From the NCBI GenBank assembly GCA_964648295.1, contig CAZYNH010000017.1:1-53135 (forward strand): a stretch of DNA of 53,135 nt, in the 5' to 3' direction. Made by a program: the position numbers and the translations under genes. Below are positions 24,005-33,265 of this stretch, in pieces. Numbering within the stretch: position 1 is the stretch's first letter; every line of letters begins with the position of its first letter. The notes under the pieces were generated by a model that did no database searches, was not told the origin of the DNA, and saw nothing but the letters and a program-made list of their open reading frames with translations. Origin of the DNA: UBA4055 sp964648295 (lineage in GTDB: Bacteria; UBA4055).

Positions 24005-25801
24005 ATGAAAGACAATATAAGAAATTTCTGCATAATCGCGCACATCGATCACGGAAAATCCACTCTGGCTGACAGGCTGCTTCAGCTCACAGGAACATTG
24101 AGCGACAGAGAGATAAGGGAACAGACGCTCGATAATATGGACCTTGAGCAGGAAAGGGGAATAACGATAAAGTCCCACGCCGTTACCATGAGCTATAAGG
24201 CAAATGACGGAAAGGATTATATTCTGAACCTTATAGACACGCCCGGCCATGTTGATTTTACATACGAGGTTTCCAGAAGCATAGCGGCCTGCGAAGGAGC
24301 CCTTCTGGTCGTTGACGCTTCACAGGGTATAGAGGCGCAGACACTGTCGAACCTTTACCTGGCGATGGCGCAGGACCTTGAGATAATCCCCGTCATAAAC
24401 AAGATCGATCTGCCGGCCGCGCAGCCGGAGCATGTGGCCCAGCAGGTCAAGGACCTCATCGGCTGCATCGACTCGGAGATAATCTTCACCTCGGCAAAGT
24501 CCGGCGAGGGAGTTGCTGAACTTCTTGAAAAGATAATTCAGATGATCCCTGCGCCAAAAGGAACTGATGAAATGCCTCTCCGCGCGCTGATATTCGACTC
24601 CATGTACGATCAGTTCAGGGGCGCTGTGGCCTATATAAAGGTAATCGAGGGTTCGGTCAGAACCGGCGACAGGATCAGAATGTTCAACCAGGACACGCAG
24701 TTCGATGTCGAGGAGATCGGAATTCTTAAACTGGAAAGAATAAAAAGGGATGTTTTGTCCGCCGGCGAAGTAGGATACCTCATTACCGGCACGAAGAACG
24801 CGAGAGACATTAAAGTTGGTGATACAGTCACCCTGGCAAAGAACGGCGCTGCACAGCCGCTTCCGGGCTATCAGGAGATCAAACCTATGGTATATTCGGG
24901 CGTGTTCCCTGTAAGCACTGAAGACTATGATGATCTCAAGGATTCGCTCGAAAAATTAAAACTAAACGATTCTTCTCTTGTTTTTACGCCAGAAAATTCG
25001 ACGGCTCTGGGTTTTGGGTTCAGAGTCGGATACCTCGGTTTACTTCACATGGAGATAATTCACGAGCGGCTCGAGCGCGAATACGATATGTCGGTCATCA
25101 ACACTTTCCCGAACGTTACCTACAATGTTTATATGACGACCGGAGCTATGGAGATAGTCAACAACCCGAAAGATTTTGATATGAGCAGAGACATCCAGCG
25201 CGTTGAAGAACCTTACATCAATGCTCAGATAGTCACGCTCACAGAGCATATCGGCCCGATCATGAAACTTTCGCTCGAGAGAAGGGGTATTTATGTGGCA
25301 ACGGACTATCTTGACGAAACAAGAGTGGTGCTGAAGTATAATTTCCCGCTCTCTGAAGTCATTTTCGACTTTTTCGACAGGCTTAAATCTGTCTCAAGAG
25401 GCTATGCCTCGTTCGACTATGAACTCGCCGGATATCAGCCTACGGACATGGTAAGGCTCGACATCCTTCTGAACGGAGAAAAAGTGGACGCGCTCGCCGC
25501 GATAATCCATAAAGACAAAGCTTACCATTACGGAGAAAAGATCTGCAAGAAACTCAAGGATATTATACCAAGACAGATGTTCGACTGCGCAATACAGGCC
25601 GCTATAGGATCAAGGATTATTGCCCGCACAACAGTTAAAGCCCTTAGAAAGGATGTTCTGGCCAAATGCTACGGGGGTGATATAACCAGAAAAAGAAAGC
25701 TTCTTGAAAAACAGAAAAAGGGGAAAAAGAAAATGAAACAGATCGGATCGGTCGAACTTCCCCAGGAAGCATTCTTAGCTTTATTGAAAGTGGATGAATA
25801 G
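24005..25801 (+). CDS. lepA: Elongation factor 4 (LepA), ribosome back-translocase
   Basis: Translational GTPase that acts on stalled or mis-translocated ribosomes at the membrane. The 598-residue length is exactly family-typical. G1 is in HIDHGKSTLADRL, G2/switch I in LEQERGITIKSHAV, G3 DTPGHVDF, G4 NKIDLP, and G5 near TSAKSG. The C-terminal LepA-specific domain has YGGDITRKRKLLEKQKKGKKKM. Shine-Dalgarno is weak. The 3' end overlaps lepB by 8 bases, the lepA-lepB order known from many bacteria. Confidence 0.98.
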   Translation: MKDNIRNFCIIAHIDHGKSTLADRLLQLTGTLSDREIREQTLDNMDLEQERGITIKSHAVTMSYKANDGKDYILNLIDTPGHVDFTYEVSRSIAACEGALLVVDASQGIEAQTLSNLYLAMAQDLEIIPVINKIDLPAAQPEHVAQQVKDLIGCIDSEIIFTSAKSGEGVAELLEKIIQMIPAPKGTDEMPLRALIFDSMYDQFRGAVAYIKVIEGSVRTGDRIRMFNQDTQFDVEEIGILKLERIKRDVLSAGEVGYLITGTKNARDIKVGDTVTLAKNGAAQPLPGYQEIKPMVYSGVFPVSTEDYDDLKDSLEKLKLNDSSLVFTPENSTALGFGFRVGYLGLLHMEIIHERLEREYDMSVINTFPNVTYNVYMTTGAMEIVNNPKDFDMSRDIQRVEEPYINAQIVTLTEHIGPIMKLSLERRGIYVATDYLDETRVVLKYNFPLSEVIFDFFDRLKSVSRGYASFDYELAGYQPTDMVRLDILLNGEKVDALAAIIHKDKAYHYGEKICKKLKDIIPRQMFDCAIQAAIGSRIIARTTVKALRKDVLAKCYGGDITRKRKLLEKQKKGKKKMKQIGSVELPQEAFLALLKVDE

Positions 25802-26417
25802 ACCCGGATACATATCTTTTATCTTATTTCTTCTTATAATTCTCATTTTCAAAGCAGTAATGTTTGAATTCTATACCATTTCCTCAACATCAATGGAGAA
25901 AACACTGCTGCCGGGTGATTTCGTGCTTGTAAACAAAATGATCTACGGCACCGACACTCCGAACAGAATATATTTTCCTTTCACCGGGCGCGGGATCAGA
26001 ATACCGTCTGTCAGGATACCGGGATTAAGACCTGTTAAGCAGGGAGAGATAGTAGTCGTAAAGAATGACAATTATCCGGGATGCACCAACAATATGATAA
26101 AACGGGTGGCCGCGACTGAGGGTCAGACAATGACTTTTTTTGACGGCCTGATATTCGTGGACGGTATCCTGGTTAACAATAAGCACGGAAAAGAAGAGAT
26201 GCCCGACATAATGATCAGCGAATCCTCCTCATACAAGTCAGTAATGGTGCCTGAAAACAAGCTGTATCTTCTGGGCGATAACTTTGTATACAGCTACGAC
26301 TCAAGGGATTTCGGCTTTGTTGATACTGATGATGTAATAGGTAAAGCCGTTCTGATTTATGCCTCAAAGGATGAGAACGGATTCAGGTGGGGCAGATTCT
26401 TGAAAAAGCCTGAATAG
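25794..26417 (+). CDS. lepB: Signal peptidase I
   Basis: Cleaves signal peptides of exported proteins at the outer face of the inner membrane. The 207-residue protein has one N-terminal membrane helix (6-24). The catalytic serine lies in SSTSMEKTLLPGD (Ser33 by alignment with SxSMxPTL), followed by VLVNKM. The catalytic lysine is in MIKRVAATEGQ, and the box E region is LLGDN...SYDSRDFG. Many genes here carry signal peptides that would be substrates. Confidence 0.95.
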   Translation: MNRPGYISFILFLLIILIFKAVMFEFYTISSTSMEKTLLPGDFVLVNKMIYGTDTPNRIYFPFTGRGIRIPSVRIPGLRPVKQGEIVVVKNDNYPGCTNNMIKRVAATEGQTMTFFDGLIFVDGILVNNKHGKEEMPDIMISESSSYKSVMVPENKLYLLGDNFVYSYDSRDFGFVDTDDVIGKAVLIYASKDENGFRWGRFLKKPE

Positions 26418-26491
26418 ACCATTTTTCTTATATTTTATTTTGAATTCGACTTAATATGGCTTATTTTTTCTGTATCTTAACGGGATTATAC

Positions 26492-29400
26492 ATGAAGAAC
26501 TTCATTCCTCAATTCATCGCTGAAGAACATAAAGCCGGCAGGATCGCCGGTTCCTTCAAGGGCTCAGTCATGTCGCTTGACCTGAAGGGGTTTACGAAAA
26601 TGACCGGGGAACTGATGAAGAACGGCAAATTCGGCGCGGAAATACTTTCCGATATAATCAACAAGGTATTCGAACCCGTGATAGTTTCGATATACGGACA
26701 TGGCGGATACATCACGGCCTTTGTCGGAGACGCCATAACCGCGGTTTTTCCCGAGAAATACGCTGCCATGGCAGAATTTGCGGCTTTAGAGATCACTGAT
26801 TATTTCAAAAAGAACAGATCCGCGACTGCGGAAAAGAAAAAGTTTCAGATCGAAGTCAGGATAGGGCTTTCGTTCGGTGATGTTGAATGGAATATCGTTT
26901 CGACGCCTGAGAGATCGGTGTATTTCTTCAAAGGCGGAACTATTTACAAAGCGGCTGAAGCCCAGCAGAAAGCAGAACCCGGTACATGCCTGAAAGACAA
27001 TTCGTACGAATTTTTTCCTCCTGCGCAAAAAATATCGGTCGCGTCTCATGTAAAAATACCGGGAAAAGTACTGGAAAGATTCGTCCCGGACAGGGTGCTT
27101 GAAATGAAAACCGCCGGCGAGTTCAGGGAGATCGTGTCCGTCTATATCAGTTTCGACGAGAAGGAAACGGATATAATAGAACTTTCAAAGACCCTGTGTA
27201 CAGAAAGCGTCAGGTACAAAGGCTACCTGAACAAGATCGACTTCGGCGATAAAGGCGGTATTGCTCTGGTTTTCTTCGGAGCGCCTTTTAAAGAGGAAAA
27301 ATACCCCGAGTACGCAGTTTCTTTCGCGACGGAAATGGTAAAAAAGTTCCCCGGAACCAAAATAGGCATGGCCAAAGGAACGGCTTTCTGCGGGTTCGTA
27401 GGCAGCACGCTCAGATCGGAATACACAGCTTTGGGAGAGGTCGTAAATCTTTCGGCGAGGCTGCTAAGCGTTACACCGGAGGGTGAGATAAGAACCGACG
27501 AATGGACGACCGAATACAGGTATAAAAACTTCAGTTTCAAAGAGACCGGGGTGCATTTATTCAAAGGATTCAGCTCCGAACTGAAAGTATACTCACCTTA
27601 TGCGGCCAAAGAACCGAAAAACAAATCTCATACCGATAAAACGGCTTTTATCGGCAGAGAATCCGAAAAAGACCTGATAACCGATTTTATAAAAACCGCA
27701 TTCAAAACAAAAGTTTCGGGTTATATACAGATAAACGGCGATCCGGGAATAGGTAAATCAAGGCTGATATCAGCAGTCAGTAATGATTTTGAGAAAGAAC
27801 AGATAAAGTGGTTATATCTTCAGTGCGATGAAATTATTAAAAGCAGCCTGAACCCCTTTTCATATTTTTTTAAAAACCGCTTCGGTATTCATGATGAACA
27901 AACAGCGGAAGAGAACAGAAAACTGCTGCAAAGGGAACTTTCTGAATATAAAGATATTGATGATTATGAAAGGATCCTGTATTATATTGGCAGAATCGTC
28001 GGTGTGAAGATCGAGAACGCCGATTTTGAGAGCCTGGAAAGCAGGGAGTCTTACGAAAACCTTATATTCAGCATACGGGATTTTTTTCTGCTACAGTCAG
28101 AAGACAGACCTTTTGTTGTAGAGATCGACGATATTCATAACATTGACCCTGACTCAAAAGAAGCTTTACAGGCCCTTCTAAGAAAATCGGGACCGTTTGC
28201 ACCCGTGATAGTTTCATCAGCCAGGTTCGATCCTGACGGAAGTATTTTCAAATCCGGAATTGTTTGTTCGCAAACACAGAATGTAAGCCTTACATCACTT
28301 GACAGAGATTCTGTAAGATCTCTCGCTGAACATATTCTGAACACGAAAATATCACCCGAACTTCTGGAGCTTCTGCAGGATAAGTGCTCAGGAAACCCGT
28401 TTTACACAGAACAGATGACTCTCTACCTGAAGGAATCAGGGTTGATCATAAAGAGGAATAATGTTACGGAAATCGTTCCCGGAGAGATCGATGTGCCGGA
28501 CCGGATATCCTCGGTTATTATTTCCCGTATAGACAAACTCAGCTCAGAACTTAAAAGACTGATCAGAACAGCCAGCGTGCTGGGTAAAGAATTCTCAGTA
28601 AAGCTTCTTGCGGAGGTATTGAAGAAGAAAAATATATCTTCCCAGGTGGACAAGGCTGAAGATGAGGCTATATGGAGTAAAACTACCGAAATATTCTATA
28701 TCTTTAAGCATGCGCTTCTGAGGGACACAGTTTACGAAATGCAGCTTAAAAAGACTTTAAAAGAACTGCACCTGACCACCGCAAAAACAATAGAGAGCCT
28801 GTATTATGATGAACCCGAGAAACATTACAGCGAACTTGCCTATCATTTTGAAAAAGCCGGAGAGAACGGAAAAACAAAGAAATACCTGAATCTCGCGGGA
28901 AAGTCTTCATTCGATAACTACAGAAATAATGAGGGTATAAATTATTTCTCCAAGTTATATGGCTATTGCGGAACTGAAGAGGAACGGGCTGAAGCATTAA
29001 GAGTAATAGGTGAATTTTATATCCGGCTGGGCGACTGGAAAAATACAGAATCATTCTTCAGAAAAAGTTACCGGAAAGCCTTGAGATCGGCTTCACCTCT
29101 GCAAATAGTTAAATCCGGCATTTCTTTGTCTGAATATTACGGAGAAACGGGAGATCTGAACAAAAATATCAGGCTTATAAAGAAAATGCAGGTGAAAGCC
29201 GAAAAGCACAAATTTCAGGACGAGCTTAATATGATATATCTGAACCTGGGAATAATCTACAGGCTGAAGTCGGAAAAACATAAGGCTGAGGATTATTATT
29301 TTAAATCATTAAAATATTACAGGCAGAAAAAAGATCAGCCGATGATCAGAACGATATATGATAACCTCGGTGTTCTCTACATGAGCGCAGGCGATTTTGA

Positions 29401-30430
29401 TAAAGCGAAGTATTACTACAAACTGGCGGAAAAGAGATCGTTAAAATACAATGATAAATTCGGGCTTATGAATATTTATAACAATGTAGGAATGATCTAC
29501 TATCATCAGGGGAATCTAAAAAAAGCTTTAGAAGTATACAACATCTCTCTCGAACTTGCTGAAGAATTGGGAATTTTAAGGCACAAAGGCATCGTTTACG
29601 GTCAGTTCGCGGGAATTTACTTTTATATGGCCGACTATAAAAAAGCCCTGGACTACAGCCTGAAGGGATTTGAGATATCTGAGGAGATGGGTGATTCGTT
29701 CAGCCAGTGTTACCTTCTCTCCAGCATAGGCGTGCTTTACAGAAAACTCGGACAGCCGGATAAAGCTATGGAATGCTTCGAAAAACAGTCTGTCATTTCA
29801 CATTCTCTGGGGCTGAAAGAACTGATATCACTTTCCCTTGACAACATCGCCTTCATGCATTCACTGATGGGAAGGTTCACCGAAAGCACCGAGATGTACC
29901 AGAAGGCTAAAGAGCTCAATATTGAAACCGAGAATAAAATATCACTTGCCGTAAGTTACGCGAATATGGGCGAAAACTTCAAACATCTGAAGGATTATAA
30001 AAGATCCCTTGAATTATACCATGAAGCTATCGGTATCAACGAAAACCTCAGCCTCAAATTCCAGCTTGTTTCGACTTATTATTATATAAGTGAAGTTTAC
30101 GCTGAATCAAATGACACAAAGAATGCGCTGAAATATATAGGCAAATGTAAAGAACTTGCGAAAGAGCTTGAAAGGAACGACTATTATTTTAAGTCCGAAG
30201 TTCTCGCTAATACTATTGACATATCCATACCTGCAGCAGTCAGGGCTGATAAACTTATTAAAATGGATTCGAAAGAACTTTCCGATGAGGACAGAGCGTC
30301 TTTATACAAAGCAGTTTTTGCAGTATCCGGGAAAAATATATACAGAAAAAAAGCCCTTGAGATTTATAAAGGGCTTTATGAAAAATTAAAATATTATGAA
30401 TACAAAAAAGCTCTTGAGGAATTGAGCTGA
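26492..30430 (+). CDS. Tandem class III cyclase - AAA ATPase - TPR protein (soluble adenylyl cyclase-like)
   Basis: A 1312-residue cytoplasmic signalling protein. The first cyclase domain (about 20-190) has SLDLKGFTKMT and GGYITAFVGDAITAVFP, keeping both metal-binding aspartates. The second (about 215-370) keeps the typical GSTLRSEYTALGEVVNLSARL block but lacks an obvious first aspartate (VYISFDEKETD). That arrangement fits a pseudo-symmetric pair like mammalian soluble adenylyl cyclase. Next is a large STAND/MalT-like ATPase (Walker A GDPGIGKSR near 415; VVEIDDIHNID), then about a dozen TPR repeats (about 770-1280). The ATG at 26492 follows GGGA at about 8 bases; the in-frame ATG at 26456 has no ribosome site and would add an odd hydrophobic tail. 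It probably makes cAMP or cGMP. Confidence 0.85.
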   Translation: MKNFIPQFIAEEHKAGRIAGSFKGSVMSLDLKGFTKMTGELMKNGKFGAEILSDIINKVFEPVIVSIYGHGGYITAFVGDAITAVFPEKYAAMAEFAALEITDYFKKNRSATAEKKKFQIEVRIGLSFGDVEWNIVSTPERSVYFFKGGTIYKAAEAQQKAEPGTCLKDNSYEFFPPAQKISVASHVKIPGKVLERFVPDRVLEMKTAGEFREIVSVYISFDEKETDIIELSKTLCTESVRYKGYLNKIDFGDKGGIALVFFGAPFKEEKYPEYAVSFATEMVKKFPGTKIGMAKGTAFCGFVGSTLRSEYTALGEVVNLSARLLSVTPEGEIRTDEWTTEYRYKNFSFKETGVHLFKGFSSELKVYSPYAAKEPKNKSHTDKTAFIGRESEKDLITDFIKTAFKTKVSGYIQINGDPGIGKSRLISAVSNDFEKEQIKWLYLQCDEIIKSSLNPFSYFFKNRFGIHDEQTAEENRKLLQRELSEYKDIDDYERILYYIGRIVGVKIENADFESLESRESYENLIFSIRDFFLLQSEDRPFVVEIDDIHNIDPDSKEALQALLRKSGPFAPVIVSSARFDPDGSIFKSGIVCSQTQNVSLTSLDRDSVRSLAEHILNTKISPELLELLQDKCSGNPFYTEQMTLYLKESGLIIKRNNVTEIVPGEIDVPDRISSVIISRIDKLSSELKRLIRTASVLGKEFSVKLLAEVLKKKNISSQVDKAEDEAIWSKTTEIFYIFKHALLRDTVYEMQLKKTLKELHLTTAKTIESLYYDEPEKHYSELAYHFEKAGENGKTKKYLNLAGKSSFDNYRNNEGINYFSKLYGYCGTEEERAEALRVIGEFYIRLGDWKNTESFFRKSYRKALRSASPLQIVKSGISLSEYYGETGDLNKNIRLIKKMQVKAEKHKFQDELNMIYLNLGIIYRLKSEKHKAEDYYFKSLKYYRQKKDQPMIRTIYDNLGVLYMSAGDFDKAKYYYKLAEKRSLKYNDKFGLMNIYNNVGMIYYHQGNLKKALEVYNISLELAEELGILRHKGIVYGQFAGIYFYMADYKKALDYSLKGFEISEEMGDSFSQCYLLSSIGVLYRKLGQPDKAMECFEKQSVISHSLGLKELISLSLDNIAFMHSLMGRFTESTEMYQKAKELNIETENKISLAVSYANMGENFKHLKDYKRSLELYHEAIGINENLSLKFQLVSTYYYISEVYAESNDTKNALKYIGKCKELAKELERNDYYFKSEVLANTIDISIPAAVRADKLIKMDSKELSDEDRASLYKAVFAVSGKNIYRKKALEIYKGLYEKLKYYEYKKALEELS
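30346..30377 (-). terminator. Terminator of the M6 protease gene, inside the convergent cyclase gene
   Basis: AAAGCCCTT (30350-30358) pairs perfectly with AAGGGCTTT (30369-30377). On the minus strand the stem is followed by a T-run (complement of A 30346-30352). It lies about 55 bases beyond the protease stop, within the last codons of the plus-strand cyclase gene. Confidence 0.8.
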
Positions 30431-30690
30431 TTACTTTATCATCAGCATCCGCTTCGTTCCAACGGTCTTTCCGTCAAAATCGAGCTTGTAAAAATATATC
30501 CCCGAATTTAAAGCTTCGCCGTTGAAATTCACCGAATGTGTTCCGGCCGGTTTCTTTTCGTTCACAAGGCTGCGTACAAGCTCGCCTTTCGTGTTGAGAA
30601 CCGACAGCGTGACCAGCCCCCCGTTTTTGAGCGCATAGCTGATCTCAGTGGTCGGGTTGAACGGATTCGGGTAGTTCTGATGAAGCTCGG
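30431..30690 (-). repeat. Type IX sorting-domain DNA repeat, copy 1
   Basis: The last 85 codons are similar at DNA level to 33001-33265 and especially 34608-34866. The stretch encoding HQNYPNPFNP keeps the same core bases (TTGAACGGATTCGGGTAGTT on the plus strand) in all three. Confidence 0.7.
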
Positions 30691-32983
30691 TCGAGAACGG
30701 GACTGTTTCAGAGTTGATCGAGGATGGTTCTTTTGAAAGCATTACAGCCATATCAAGAGCACCTGTAACTCCTCTTGCTACAACTCCTGTCCACGGCCTT
30801 CCTGTTTCGATTATATAGTAATTATCGGGGATGCCGTTCATATCGTATTTTATTTTCTGATATGAACCGATATTCATGACAAGTGCTATCTGTCCGGTCA
30901 GTAAAGAATCTGAATATACCTTCGTGTCAAATCTGCCGCTCATCGGAGATATGTGAGTTCCAAGATCAGTTAACAACTCGTCAGTTATTCCGTTGTCGTA
31001 TCTGTAAACCGCACAGCTGAACTGACCAGGAATATCGTTCAATCCGTAAGGGTCCTGCTCCAGATCAACAGATATCCTGTTCGCATAGAATCCGCTCGTG
31101 CCGAGGTCGTATACCGCTGCAATACCAAGCTCTATTGAACCTCTTCCGAAACTGCCGTGATACGGATCGTCTGAATAGTAATAGAACCAGTTGGGCACAT
31201 CCGGATCATATATTTTTATGCTGATCCCGTCTGATGAAGAAAGGTCACCGCTATATGCGGTCGCCTTTACATTATGCTTACCGAGGTCGGTTTTGCTGAA
31301 ATCTCTGGTGTATGAATAAGGATAAGAATCGTCAGTCAGTTCAAGTTCGCCGTTCACACTGAATTCGACCTTTTCGATCCCGCCGCTCAATGCGGCAGCT
31401 TCCGCATCAAAATCTATAGTTCCGTACGGTACATAATCTCCGTTTTTATAGTTGCTGAAAGCGCATAGTGGAGGATATGCAGACCCTTCAAGATCCACAT
31501 AAAAACTGATAGTTTCGCCAGCCGTGGTAACATTATAAATATTAAGTCCTGTAATCTCGCCGTTACTGTCAAAGGCTGAAGGGTCAGTATAATCGTTTAT
31601 CTCTGTCCTGTTTACATCTCCGGAAAGAAATGCGTTGCAGGTGTTGCCGTTTGCAGTTAAAGAACCCCCTTCTCTGAAAATGAAAAGTTCGTCAGGCGGG
31701 CCGTAGGCATTGCCGTAACCCTGTGAATATTCGTTTATTCTCGAAACTATAATACCGTTTCCCGGAATAGATTTTTCAAATGTATCTTCTACTCTTTTCC
31801 TATATTCAAGCACATAAAAATCGCCACTGTAAGGATCAGGTTTTATTTTATAGCAGTTATTTGAAGATGATGTCAGAGGTTTCAGACTATATTCACCGCT
31901 TACGGTTATCTCAGGAATAAAAGGTATCCAGTGCCCGTAATAATGTTTCATATAAGCGGTCATGTGGCCATCTCCTGATTCCATTATGTCCCAGGGGCCG
32001 GCGGGATTCATTCCGTCGAAATTATAATGGTAAAGGTCGGGAGCGCCTACTGCATGGAACATTTCATGAGACAGTATCCTTACGGTATTTTGATTTTCCG
32101 GCTGCAGAGTATAAGTCCAGACATATTTCCCGTTGATCATGACATTATAGCTGTAAAGTGCCCATTTATGCGCCCACAGCAATTCCGCCCATGCAGTGTG
32201 AGGACCTCTTATTATAAAACAAATATTATCAACATAACCGTCCCTGTCAGAATCAATATTTATTGACGTCGGTATCTGGCTTTTTACAGCCTCTATTGCG
32301 TCTCTTAAAAGTGAATGCTCCCTTTCTGACTGGCTGGTATATCCATTTGGATTAAGCACCGGGTCATAGGGCATGTAATAATATCTGGGATTGGGAGCAG
32401 TGTAAGAAAGAGACAGAGTGTCCGCACAGACAGGATAATGAGTTGTATTTATCGTGAGCAGATTATAGCTAGCCTCCAGAAAATAGTTTTTTAAGGACTC
32501 GATCCCCGTTCCTGTTCCGTTGAATCTATCTTCAAACAGCGATCTCGGATCTTCGAATTCTTCCTGATCAGAAAACTTAATATAAATAGTGATATTATTA
32601 ATCACATTTGCTGAAGGGGCTTTTATACTCCTGTCAGTTTTCTCGTTGAACTTTGAGACCCTTTTTCTGTATTCTTCTTCAGAAATATTGATGTTTTTAT
32701 TTAAAGAAGAGATGTTTTTTGCTTTCAACCCGTCGGCCCTGAAACCTGTCGGCGCAAATTTACCGTCTTTCATTTCAGCATAATAGTAGTACCTGTCCGG
32801 ACCCTGAATTATTTTATAGCCGTCTGCATCGTGAAGGTAATTATAAAACTCATCTCCCGAGGAATAAATTTCAAGTTTAGTTCCGTCAGGCTGTCTGACC
32901 GTTGTTTCAAGATCACGGAAATACGCTCCGAACAATGAAAAAGATACGAAAAACAAAGCACACATTAACGATCTGATTTTCAC
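30431..32983 (-). CDS. M6-family secreted metalloprotease with type IX sorting domain
   Basis: An 850-residue exported zinc protease of the immune-inhibitor-A (M6) type. Signal peptide MKIRSLMCALFFVSFSLFGA; catalytic helix RILSHEMFHAVGAPDLYH (HExxH near residue 304, then the family's MNPAGPWDIMESG Met-turn region); an Ig-like domain (about 510-600); and a C-terminal sorting domain from HQNYPNPFNP to the last residue (KRMLMIK), which directs type IX secretion and surface attachment. The start is GTG at 32983, five bases after GGAGG; the longer TTG start (32995) would overlap that site and break the signal peptide. Its stop codon abuts the stop of the convergent cyclase gene with no base between. 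It probably degrades extracellular protein. Confidence 0.88.
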   Translation of the reverse strand: MKIRSLMCALFFVSFSLFGAYFRDLETTVRQPDGTKLEIYSSGDEFYNYLHDADGYKIIQGPDRYYYYAEMKDGKFAPTGFRADGLKAKNISSLNKNINISEEEYRKRVSKFNEKTDRSIKAPSANVINNITIYIKFSDQEEFEDPRSLFEDRFNGTGTGIESLKNYFLEASYNLLTINTTHYPVCADTLSLSYTAPNPRYYYMPYDPVLNPNGYTSQSEREHSLLRDAIEAVKSQIPTSINIDSDRDGYVDNICFIIRGPHTAWAELLWAHKWALYSYNVMINGKYVWTYTLQPENQNTVRILSHEMFHAVGAPDLYHYNFDGMNPAGPWDIMESGDGHMTAYMKHYYGHWIPFIPEITVSGEYSLKPLTSSSNNCYKIKPDPYSGDFYVLEYRKRVEDTFEKSIPGNGIIVSRINEYSQGYGNAYGPPDELFIFREGGSLTANGNTCNAFLSGDVNRTEINDYTDPSAFDSNGEITGLNIYNVTTAGETISFYVDLEGSAYPPLCAFSNYKNGDYVPYGTIDFDAEAAALSGGIEKVEFSVNGELELTDDSYPYSYTRDFSKTDLGKHNVKATAYSGDLSSSDGISIKIYDPDVPNWFYYYSDDPYHGSFGRGSIELGIAAVYDLGTSGFYANRISVDLEQDPYGLNDIPGQFSCAVYRYDNGITDELLTDLGTHISPMSGRFDTKVYSDSLLTGQIALVMNIGSYQKIKYDMNGIPDNYYIIETGRPWTGVVARGVTGALDMAVMLSKEPSSINSETVPFSTELHQNYPNPFNPTTEISYALKNGGLVTLSVLNTKGELVRSLVNEKKPAGTHSVNFNGEALNSGIYFYKLDFDGKTVGTKRMLMIK

Positions 32984-33000
32984 AATAACCTCCAAAATTT

Positions 33001-33265
33001 TTACTTTAACATCATCATTTTTTTACTGGTTACGACTTTACCATCTACGCTTAATCTATAGAAATATAATCCGCTTGTTAAATTTTTACCATTGAATTTA
33101 ATTTCGTGGCTTCCCTTCACCTGCCTGCCAGAAACGAGTTCTGCCACTACCCTGCCTGTTACATCAAAAACAGTCAGCTTTATGCAAGCATCATCTGAGA
33201 TTGAATAGCTTAATGTCGTGACCGGATTGAACGGATTCGGGTAGTTTTGATGGAGTATGGAAGTT
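33001..33265 (-). repeat. Type IX sorting-domain DNA repeat, copy 2
   Basis: The most diverged of the three sorting-domain copies; closest to the others in the HQNYPNPFNP codons and in the last 15 codons (SKKMMMLK, shared with copy 3). Confidence 0.6.
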
